A stretch of DNA of 64,000 nt, from contig JAVEWG010000001.1 of the NCBI GenBank assembly GCA_034004685.1, forward strand, positions 145,165 to 209,164, in the 5' to 3' direction. The position numbers and the translations under genes were made by a program. Within the stretch, counting starts at the first letter, position 1. Every line of letters begins with the position of its first letter. Origin of the DNA: JAEUNX01 sp034004685. GTDB taxonomy: Bacteria; Pseudomonadota; Gammaproteobacteria; Burkholderiales; Rhodocyclaceae. The notes beneath the pieces are model-generated. The model was not told where the DNA came from. It saw nothing but the letters and a program-made list of their open reading frames with translations, and did not search any database. Shown here one piece after another: positions 53,666 to 60,842 of this stretch.

Positions 53666-54841
53666 TCAAGCCGTCCCGCAGGTGGAGCAGGCCAGTCCCG
53701 GCAAGCAGACCACCGATGCATTGTGGAATCGGGGAATCCCCAGATCCGAATGGGTGTCGATCTCCCCCAGGGTGAGGGCGCCCGCCACCCCCCCCGCACC
53801 GGTGCGGGTCTTCAGCATGGATAGTTCCAGGGCCGCCGCCTCACCGAAATGCATGCGCCGGCCCGCGCAGTAGAAGGTCAGCAGGGGCGGTACGCCCCGC
53901 TCCTCTTCCTTGGTCCACACCGCCTCGACCAGCATCTCGACGCAACCCCGGTCCTCCGCCGCCGGCGCCCGCAGGAGGCGAAGGGCCGAATTGGGCGGAA
54001 TTTCCCCCACGCAGAAAATCGCCCCGTCCTCGCTGAAACCCACCGGAATCCGCACCAGTACGTCCAGTAGGGCCACCACCCCGAAGGGGTAATGAACGGC
54101 GTAGTCGTAGAAGTTTTCGTTGGTCAGGGTCACGCCATACTCGGCCAGGATCACCTCCCGATAAACCTCCATGGCCGGACGATAGTCGATCCGGTCGATC
54201 CGGTTGCCTTCCGAGGACGTGGCGTGCATGACCGTAGCCGCTACCGGGTAGCCGTGGCGTACCACCGCCCGGGCGGCCGCAGGCAGACGCAGGCCGATTA
54301 CCCCGTTGCCCACGTTGCGGGTGCAATCGAAGAGGCAGGGCATGGGCTGAAAGGTCTCGCTACCGGCATTGACCCCGCAGTAGCGCACCCCATTGCGTGC
54401 CTTCACCCACAGGCCATCAAGAATGCTGGCGATATTGGGGATGAGTCCGTCGAAGATCAGGAACAGCAGCTCGGTGGACGCTTCCGCCGCCACCACGCCC
54501 CCAGTCTCGGGGAGCAGGGCGGCGATCCTGCCGGCTGCCGACTCCGCGCCCCCATTCAAGTCCTCCACCAGGAACCAGGGCGGCATCTCATCAAAGCACA
54601 GCAGCCACGCCCCCGTGCTGGCAAAACCCTGGTCGGTCACCAGGGCCGGGAACACCGCCCCCACCATGGGCAAGCCTGCCTGCCGGAAGGCTTTCTGGAG
54701 GGCCGGAATGCTACTCTGGTTGGCTTCCGCCAACAGCACCAGCACGCCCATGGACGGCCTGGCTGCCTTCCATTGCGCCAGCAGCGGAGCCAGATCCTGG
54801 AATTGCTGAGCATCCACCAAGCAGGGACGGCAGGAAATCAT
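53666..54841 (-). CDS. FIST-domain sensory protein
   Basis: 391 residues, soluble, with no membrane segment or signal peptide. FIST N (about 30-220) and FIST C (about 225-370) are recognised from GLPMVGAVFPALVT, LIPNIASILDGLW, YCGVNAGSETFQPMPCLFD and the late FYCAGRRMHFGEAAALEL. FIST proteins are thought to bind small ligands such as amino acids and usually accompany kinases, GGDEF proteins or chemotaxis genes; none is adjacent here. The C-terminus has CLPGLACSTCGTA with a cysteine pair. A direct repeat similar to a Pho box lies about 70 bases upstream. Confidence 0.85.
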   Translation of the reverse strand: MISCRPCLVDAQQFQDLAPLLAQWKAARPSMGVLVLLAEANQSSIPALQKAFRQAGLPMVGAVFPALVTDQGFASTGAWLLCFDEMPPWFLVEDLNGGAESAAGRIAALLPETGGVVAAEASTELLFLIFDGLIPNIASILDGLWVKARNGVRYCGVNAGSETFQPMPCLFDCTRNVGNGVIGLRLPAAARAVVRHGYPVAATVMHATSSEGNRIDRIDYRPAMEVYREVILAEYGVTLTNENFYDYAVHYPFGVVALLDVLVRIPVGFSEDGAIFCVGEIPPNSALRLLRAPAAEDRGCVEMLVEAVWTKEEERGVPPLLTFYCAGRRMHFGEAAALELSMLKTRTGAGGVAGALTLGEIDTHSDLGIPRFHNASVVCLPGLACSTCGTA

Positions 54842-54912
54842 GACGTTGCACTCTCGATGATGTGCGGGAGACCAGCCTCACGTCCATCCTGGGGTGATTG
54901 GGGTGATGGAAA

Positions 54913-54930
54913 ATGTAAGAAAGCTGTAAG
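54913..54930 (-). promoter_or_regulatory. Pho-box-like direct repeat upstream of the FIST gene
   Basis: On the minus strand CTTACAG and CTTACAT are separated by CTTT, giving 11-base periodicity as in PhoB sites (two CTGTCAT-like heptamers with a four-base spacer). Position is about 72 bases before the FIST start codon. Each heptamer differs from the consensus at two or three positions, so this is suggestive only. Confidence 0.3.
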
Positions 54931-55044
54931 GAATCATTTCACCATTACCCAAGCCGGGTCACAAGGATTTCCAGCGATAAGGGCGCAAGCATTCGTCATC
55001 CCCGGCATAATTCACGCAAAACCTCCGCGGGGCCCATCCACGCC

Positions 55045-55515
55045 ATGAACTCAAACCGCCAAACCCACCTGTGGGTGGATGCCGACGCCTGCCCCGGCGT
55101 CATTAAGGACATCCTCTACCGGGCCGCCGAACGCACCCGCCTACCCCTGGTGCTGGTGGCCAACCAGCAGCTGCGCCATCCCCCCTCCCCCTACATCCGG
55201 GCGGTGCAGGTTCCCAAGGGTTTCGACGTGGCGGACAACTACATCGTGGGCCAAACCCAGGCCGGCGACCTGGTGGTGACCGCCGACATTCCCCTGGCGG
55301 CGGCGGTCATCGACAAGGGCGCCCTGGCCCTCAACCCCCGGGGCGAGCTGTACAGCCAGGCCAACATCCGGGAAGCCCTGGACCTACGCAATTTCATGGA
55401 CGGCCTGCGTTCGGCGGGGGTGGAAACCGGCGGTCCGACGGCCTTTGGTCCGGCGGATCGGCAAAACTTCGCCAATCAGCTCGATCGCCTGCTCACCCGC
55501 CTGGGCCCCGGCTGA
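55045..55515 (+). CDS. UPF0178 (YaiI/YqxD, DUF188) family protein
   Basis: 156 residues. The PIN-like fold is marked by HLWVDADACPGVIKDILYRA near the start, then FDVADNYIVGQTQAGDLVVT and ADIPLAAAVIDKGALALNPRG (cited in part). Acidic residues of the VDADACP motif could bind metal, and nuclease activity has been proposed for the family, but the function is not established. It is a single gene preceded by a CATAAT -10-like element near 55006. Confidence 0.92.
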   Translation: MNSNRQTHLWVDADACPGVIKDILYRAAERTRLPLVLVANQQLRHPPSPYIRAVQVPKGFDVADNYIVGQTQAGDLVVTADIPLAAAVIDKGALALNPRGELYSQANIREALDLRNFMDGLRSAGVETGGPTAFGPADRQNFANQLDRLLTRLGPG

Positions 55516-55622
55516 CGGCCCCATGGCCCCGGCCAATCGGGCCGATGGGCGGGAAGCAATACGCAAGCTCCCGAATGAGCGTCTATTGTTAAGCACAGTG
55601 GATCCTGATTCCGGAGGCCCCC

Positions 55623-56888
55623 ATGCTTTCCCTCAGCGCTGCCCTGGTCCCGGTGGCCTTGATCGAACGCCGGCTCGATGCCTGGCTCAAGCGCCTGAAG
55701 GCCCATCCCGAACCCTCCGAGGCCATCGCCGTGGAACTCTGGAACGGGCGGCGCTTCCAGGTTGGGCACCATCCCCGGGTTGAAATCCGGCTACGCCGCC
55801 CCTCGGCCCTGGCCTGCCTCCTGTCCCCCAGCCTGGACCGCCTGGGAGAGGCCTATGTGGAAGGCGCCATCGATCTGGAGGGCGCCCCCCTGGACATCAT
55901 GGCCACCGCCACCCGCCTGGCCAGCCTAGCCCCCAAGCCCACCGGCCGCCAACGGGTGCCCACGGCCCGCCACTCCCGCCGCCAGGACGCCCGGGACATC
56001 GAGTACCACTACGACGTCTCCAACGAGTTCTACCAGGCCTGGCTGGACCGGGAGATGGTCTATTCCTGCGCCTATTTCAGGCACCCCGACGAAAGCCTGG
56101 AATCCGCCCAGGTAAACAAGATCGACCACATCCTCACCAAGCTGCGGGTGGCCCCGGGGGATCGCCTGCTGGACATCGGCTGCGGCTGGGGCGCCCTGAT
56201 CCTGCGGGCCGCCCGCCATTTTGGCGCCCAAGCCACGGGCATCACCCTGTCGAAGAACCAATACGAACTGGCCCGGGCCCGCATCGCCGAGGCCGGCCTG
56301 GAGGATCGCTGCCAGGTGCATCTGATGGACTACCGGGAAGTGCAGGGCAGTTTCGACCGGATTGCCAGCGTGGGGATGTTCGAGCACGTGGGCCTCAAGA
56401 ACCTGGGGGGCTACTTCCACGCCATCCACCGGCTACTGGCCCCCGGCGGCACCGCCCTCAACCACGGCATCACCTCCACCGACCCCAACTCCGGCGAGAC
56501 CCCCTTCGGCGGCGGCCGTTTCATCGACCGCTACGTCTTCCCCAACGGGGAGCTCCCCCACATTTCCCTGGTGCACAGGGAAATGGAGGCCGCCGGCCTG
56601 GAGGTGCACGACGTGGAGAACCTGCGCCGCCACTACGCCTTGACCCTGCGCCACTGGAGCGACCGCTTCGAATCCGCCAGCCACGCCCTGCGGGCCATGG
56701 TGGGGGAGCGCCACCACCGCATCTGGCGCGCCTACCTGGCCGGTTGCGCCTACGGCTTCGAGCAGGGCTGGATGGCCCTCCACCAGATCCTGGCCACCCG
56801 GGCCGATGACCCACGGGCCCAGGCCCACCACCCTCTGACCCGGGAGTACATGTACGCCAGCGGCCGCCCCGAAGGCCAGGGTCTGTAA
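55623..56888 (+). CDS. cfa: Cyclopropane-fatty-acyl-phospholipid synthase
   Basis: 421 residues. It transfers a methylene group from SAM to unsaturated acyl chains of membrane phospholipids in late growth or acid stress. The N-terminal lipid-binding part is followed by IEYHYDVSNEFYQAWLD, the SAM motif DIGCGWGALILRAA near residue 185, GITLSKNQYELAR, the GMFEHVGLKN block and the bicarbonate-site region GGRFIDRYVFPNGELPHIS. All catalytic blocks are complete. Confidence 0.95.
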   Translation: MLSLSAALVPVALIERRLDAWLKRLKAHPEPSEAIAVELWNGRRFQVGHHPRVEIRLRRPSALACLLSPSLDRLGEAYVEGAIDLEGAPLDIMATATRLASLAPKPTGRQRVPTARHSRRQDARDIEYHYDVSNEFYQAWLDREMVYSCAYFRHPDESLESAQVNKIDHILTKLRVAPGDRLLDIGCGWGALILRAARHFGAQATGITLSKNQYELARARIAEAGLEDRCQVHLMDYREVQGSFDRIASVGMFEHVGLKNLGGYFHAIHRLLAPGGTALNHGITSTDPNSGETPFGGGRFIDRYVFPNGELPHISLVHREMEAAGLEVHDVENLRRHYALTLRHWSDRFESASHALRAMVGERHHRIWRAYLAGCAYGFEQGWMALHQILATRADDPRAQAHHPLTREYMYASGRPEGQGL

Positions 56889-56977
56889 CCTTGGATTCAG
56901 GGAATCGTGTCGAGTCCAGACGCTGGCACTGCAGGACCGAGGCGGCAACGAGGGTGTTTGGACTCAACCCGCACCCC

Positions 56978-57028
56978 GTAGGGCGGGATTTATCCCGCCA
57001 CCCCCCGGCCGGTTGAAACCGGCCCTAC
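56978..57028. repeat. REP-like composite palindrome
   Basis: GTAGGGCGGGATTTATCCCG at 56978 opens a 22-bp element, and after seven C-rich bases GGCCGGTTGAAACCGGCC followed by CTAC (57007-57028) closes it, so the ends GTAGGG and CCCTAC pair over the whole 51-bp unit. Two hairpins are nested within. Confidence 0.75.
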
Positions 57029-57061
57029 GCAGTCCCCCGCTTCATCCCCCCCGGGGCGGAC

Positions 57062-57083
57062 GTAGGGCGGGATTCATCCCGCC
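57062..57083 (+). repeat. REP-like 22-bp palindrome
   Basis: GTAGGGCGGGATTCATCCCG followed by CC, one base different from the copy at 56978 and three or four different from the copy at 50620. GGCGGGAT and ATCCCGCC form the stem. Confidence 0.75.
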
Positions 57084-57232
57084 TCCCTCAGATGCATTCG
57101 GTTCGTCGGCAGCCTTTAGCGGGCTGAACCACGGCTTACGTTGATCCCTGGCCGGCGGCCCCCCCGCCCCTGGCCTATGGTGGAAGAGCAGGCCAGGGCC
57201 TGCCGCAATCCTCAATTTCCATGGAGGCCGCC

Positions 57233-57604
57233 ATGAACAACCCATCCCTTGGTTTCATCCGCGTCAAGGTTGTCGCCCTGGGGGTACAGGATGCCCCCCG
57301 CGCCCGCCGTTTCTATGCCCAGACCCTCGGCCTGGCCCCCGCTTCCGAAGGCGAAACAACGATGGATTATCAGGTGGGGGACACCGTCCTCATGCTCAAG
57401 GACGACGGCACCCTCTCGCCGGTCGGCGCCAACTGCCGGGTGACCCTCCAGGTGGTCTCCGCCCGGCGCACCGAAGCCCTCCTCCGGGAACGAGGGGTCA
57501 CCATTTCGGACCCAGTGACCCTCTATGACGGCCACCCGGTGGGGGCCTTTCTGGACAGCGAGGGCAACAAGCTGTGGTTCTGTTCCGAGGACAACCCGGG
57601 CTGA
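57233..57604 (+). CDS. Glyoxalase/VOC-superfamily protein
   Basis: 123 residues from the ATG at 57233, which has GGAGG six bases upstream (an earlier ATG contains that site). The beta-alpha-beta-beta-beta repeats are seen in VKVVALGVQDAPRARRFYAQ with TLGLAPASEGE, and in DGHPVGAFLDSEGNKLWFC. The AFLDSEGNKLWF end is typical of VOC proteins. The usual His metal ligand near the N-terminus is absent (VKVVALGV), so catalysis may differ. Substrate unknown. Confidence 0.82.
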   Translation: MNNPSLGFIRVKVVALGVQDAPRARRFYAQTLGLAPASEGETTMDYQVGDTVLMLKDDGTLSPVGANCRVTLQVVSARRTEALLRERGVTISDPVTLYDGHPVGAFLDSEGNKLWFCSEDNPG

Positions 57605-57691
57605 TCCCTGGCCAAATCCAATCGGGCGGGACCGGGGCATGGCCAACCCGATATAATCGCCGGTTTCCCAGATCCGCCCCGGAGCCCCACC

Positions 57692-58796
57692 ATGGAAGCC
57701 GAACGCCTCAACGCCATTGCCGCCCACCTCGAAGACCTGGCCAGCCGTGGCCGCGAACTCCGGAGGTATCTTTGACTACGATGAAAAGGCATCCAAGCTC
57801 GAAGAGGTAAACCGCGCACTGGAAGATCCGGCGGTGTGGAACGACGCGGCCCGGGCCCAGGAACTGGGCAAGGAAAAGAAGGTTCTGGAGGGGGTGGTGC
57901 TCACCCTGCAGGCGGTGGAGCAGCAACTGGCCGATCTCAAGGAACTCTTCGAGCTGGCCGGCCTGGAGGAGGACGAAGACACCTACCTGGCGGTGGAAGC
58001 CGATCTGGCCGGACCGGAAAAGCTGGTGGCGGACCTGGAATTCCGCCGCATGTTCAACAACCCCATGGACCCCAGCCCCTGCTTCATCGAAATCCAGTCT
58101 GGCGCCGGTGGCACCGAAGCCCAGGACTGGGCCGGCATGTTGGAGCGCATGTACCTCAAGTACTGCGAGAAAAAGGGCTTCAACGTGGAGCTGCTGGAAG
58201 AATCCGAGGGGGAAGTGGCGGGCATCAAGAGCGCCACCATCAAGGTGGCGGGAGAGTATGCCTACGGCTTCCTGCGCACCGAAACCGGCATCCACCGCCT
58301 GGTGCGGAAGAGCCCCTTCGACTCCAACGCCCGCCGCCACACCAGTTTCTGCTCGGTGTTCGTGTTCCCTGAGGTGGATGACTCCATCGAGATCGACATC
58401 AACCCCGCCGACGTGCGCACCGACACCTACCGGGCCTCCGGCGCCGGCGGCCAGCACATCAACAAGACCGACTCGGCGGTGCGCCTGACCCATGTGCCCA
58501 CCGGCATTGTGGTCCAGTGCCAGAACGACCGCTCCCAGCACCGTAACCGGGATGAAGCCTGGTCCATGCTGCGGGCCCGTTTGTACGAACTTGAGCTGCG
58601 CAAGCGCCAGAGCGAGCAGCAAAAGCTGGAAGACTCCAAGAGCGACATCGGCTGGGGCCACCAGATCCGTTCCTACGTGCTGGACCAGTCCCGCATCAAG
58701 GATCTGCGTACCAACTACGAAGTCGGCAACACCCAGGCGGTGCTGGACGGGGATCTGGACGACTTCATCCAGGCCAGCCTCAAGCAGGGGGTTTGA
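57692..58796 (+). CDS. prfB: Peptide chain release factor 2 with programmed +1 frameshift
   Basis: The first 27 codons (57692-57772) end at CTT followed by an in-frame TGA (57773-57775). An internal Shine-Dalgarno-like GGAGG lies a few bases before, so ribosomes slip by one base and continue at GAC (57774) to 58796, giving 367 residues. RF2 recognises UGA and UAA, and low RF2 favours the shift, making synthesis self-regulated. The codon-recognition tripeptide SPF is in VRKSPFDSNARRH and the hydrolysis motif GGQ in ASGAGGQHINKTDSA. Confidence 0.97.
57760..57776 (+). promoter_or_regulatory. RF2 recoding site
   Basis: CCGGAGG TAT CTT TGA C: a Shine-Dalgarno-like GGAGG three bases before CTT, then TGA followed by C, the classical prfB slippage context. 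The poor UGAC termination context raises shift efficiency. Confidence 0.95.
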
Positions 58797-58799
58797 GGC

Positions 58800-60101
58800 T
58801 TGCCGGGTCTGACCGCCCAGGCCAGTCCAGTGACCAATCCCCTGCTGGCCGATTTCCTGGCCCCGGGGGTGGCCCCGGACGAGGTACCGGAACTCTCCGC
58901 CCTTGCCGCCGCCCGCCCCCTGCTGGACGCCTTCATCACCCTTTTCCGGGGCACCGAGGCCGAGGTGCTGATGCGCCTTCTGGTGCTGCGGGAAATCGGC
59001 CAGGATGCCGACGCTCCCCGCTGGTCGCCGGAGACCCTGCGGGACCGTTTCGCCTACCTGGACCCAGTCAAGCTGGAAACCGTCTTGAAGCGCCTGCGGG
59101 ACAACGCGCTCCTCACCTTCGGCGAGGACGGTCAATACCACCTCTCGGACATGGGCCGCAACGCGGTGGCGGCCATCGCCATGCTGCTGCGCTTCGGTCA
59201 GGAAGAAGACGCCGAACTGGGCTTTCTCACCGCCCAACTGGCCGGCCTCCAGGCGGTGGGCAGCATCACCCCGGAAGCCCTGGGACATCTGCTCTCCAAG
59301 CTCAACGACCTGACCTGGCACTTCGAAGAAGCCATCGCCTCGGGCTCCGAATTCCGCATCCTGGACGCCCGCCGCCGGCTCTCCGCCAATGGCCGCTGGC
59401 TGGACCGGGGCACCGACATCCTCACCCGGCTGCTGGCGGACCCGGAGGTGGATTTCCAGGTTGCCCGCGTCGCCCAGCGCATCGGCCTGGCCCAATCCCG
59501 CCTGGCCCGGGTGGATGCAGCCTTCCAGCGGGCTCTCAACAAGATCCAGGCCCAGCGGGTCACCCTGGGGGGCTCGGGCATTTCCTCCTCCGACGTGGCC
59601 GCCTGGCTGCGCGGCCTTCCCGGGGAAGCCCTGGCCAAGCTGGCCGCCGGGGCCCTGGCGGTGGTCTCCGACCCGGCCTTCCTGGCCGGCGGCCATGAAC
59701 TCCTGGACCGGGCCGAAGCGGTCTTCGACGCCGCCGCCGAAGGGGGCCAAGCCCATGCCACCCTGCCCCCGCCCGACCTGCCCACCCTGGAGGGCGCCCC
59801 GGAGACCGAGGATCTGGCCCTGCTGGAACACTTCACCCGCCGCCTGGAGGGCTTGCCGGCACCCCAACCCCTCCACCGGGTGGTGGCCGGGGGCGGCTTC
59901 GGCCTGGCCAGCTACCGCCTGTCCCTGCTGGCCCTGCTGGCCGACGGGAAAGACGCCAGCCCCGAGGAAGGCCCCATCGGCAGATTCATGCGCCTGCCCC
60001 TGGAGGTGGAGTTCGCCGACACCCTCACCCCGGTTGGGGAAGACGAAATCGCCGCCATGACCCTTGGCCAGATCCGGCCCCGCGACCCGGCCCACCCCTG
60101 A
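58800..60101 (+). CDS. mksF: MksF-like kleisin subunit of an MksBEF condensin system
   Basis: 433 residues if the TTG at 58800 is used (G-rich sequence eight bases upstream); a GTG at 58830 is an alternative. Helix-rich with an N-terminal winged-helix-like part (VLKRLRDNALLTFGEDGQYH) and acidic C-terminus. Its length, position and order before a 236-residue winged-helix protein and an SMC-like ATPase match MksF (JetA-type) of P. aeruginosa MksF-MksE-MksB. Kleisins bridge the two ATPase heads. It starts four bases after the prfB stop, so it is probably transcribed with prfB. Confidence 0.72.
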   Translation: MPGLTAQASPVTNPLLADFLAPGVAPDEVPELSALAAARPLLDAFITLFRGTEAEVLMRLLVLREIGQDADAPRWSPETLRDRFAYLDPVKLETVLKRLRDNALLTFGEDGQYHLSDMGRNAVAAIAMLLRFGQEEDAELGFLTAQLAGLQAVGSITPEALGHLLSKLNDLTWHFEEAIASGSEFRILDARRRLSANGRWLDRGTDILTRLLADPEVDFQVARVAQRIGLAQSRLARVDAAFQRALNKIQAQRVTLGGSGISSSDVAAWLRGLPGEALAKLAAGALAVVSDPAFLAGGHELLDRAEAVFDAAAEGGQAHATLPPPDLPTLEGAPETEDLALLEHFTRRLEGLPAPQPLHRVVAGGGFGLASYRLSLLALLADGKDASPEEGPIGRFMRLPLEVEFADTLTPVGEDEIAAMTLGQIRPRDPAHP

Positions 60102-60131
60102 ACCACGCCAGCCTCGACCCACAAACCGGAT

Positions 60132-60842
60132 ATGGAACACGAACTCAAGACCCTCACCGCGCGCCTTCTGGCCCAGCGCTGGCTGCCCCGCAGCGACCGC
60201 CTGGTGCGCCGCGCCCTGGTGGATGAAACCTTCCGCTTCGAACTCAACCGGCGCCTGTCCGACGTAGGTCTCCAGCTCCTGGAAAACCCCTACGCCGCCC
60301 ACGTGGGGATCGCCCTCCAGCCCGACCTGGCCGAACCGGTATTCGGCGCCGGCCGGGAATACGCCGCCAGCAACCTGGGCCTTTCCCGGGACGAAATCGC
60401 CCTTCTCGTCGTGATCTGGGCCCTGATCGTGCTTCCCAAGCGGGAACGCCAGGTTACCCGCCGGGAGCGGGCGGACGACGGCCAGACCGACCTCTTCGGC
60501 GCGGACAAGCCGGTGGCCCACGGCGACAGCGTTTCCGCCGGCCTCACCGAAGCCGCCCTGGTGGCGGACTTCGGCCCCCGCCTGGGGGGCAAGACCCGGA
60601 TGGGGATCGCCCTGGGCAAGCTCGCCCGCCTGGGTTTCGTGGAGCGGCGCAACGGCGTCATCGGCGAAGGACCACTGCTGGACCTGGCCCTGGACTACCG
60701 GGTGATGGCCGACCGCATCATCCACGGCACCCTCGGTGAAGTGCTGGCCACCGCCGGCCACCCGCTTCCCGAGGGCAATGCCTTCGAACTGGCCGACGCG
60801 CTACCGGACGACGATGAACCCGAGGCTGGAGACGACGCCTGA
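60132..60842 (+). CDS. mksE: MksE-like winged-helix (KITE-type) subunit
   Basis: 236 residues (MEHELKTLTARLLAQRWLPR). The central IALGKLARLGFVERRNGVIG looks like the wing of a winged-helix domain, and the middle has an acidic disordered loop (RERADDGQTDLFGADK). In the Mks systems this subunit dimerises on the kleisin. The TGA overlaps the ATG of the ATPase gene by one base (TGATG). Confidence 0.72.
   Translation: MEHELKTLTARLLAQRWLPRSDRLVRRALVDETFRFELNRRLSDVGLQLLENPYAAHVGIALQPDLAEPVFGAGREYAASNLGLSRDEIALLVVIWALIVLPKRERQVTRRERADDGQTDLFGADKPVAHGDSVSAGLTEAALVADFGPRLGGKTRMGIALGKLARLGFVERRNGVIGEGPLLDLALDYRVMADRIIHGTLGEVLATAGHPLPEGNAFELADALPDDDEPEAGDDA

Larger units (their letters stand above)
56889..57232. 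other. Intergenic region of 344 bases carrying REP-like elements
   Basis: Between the cfa-type gene and the glyoxalase-like gene. It contains three palindromic motifs (see the two repeat entries inside it) and otherwise no reading frame with protein-like composition. The part from 57084 to 57232 holds only the ribosome binding site of the next gene. Confidence 0.6.
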
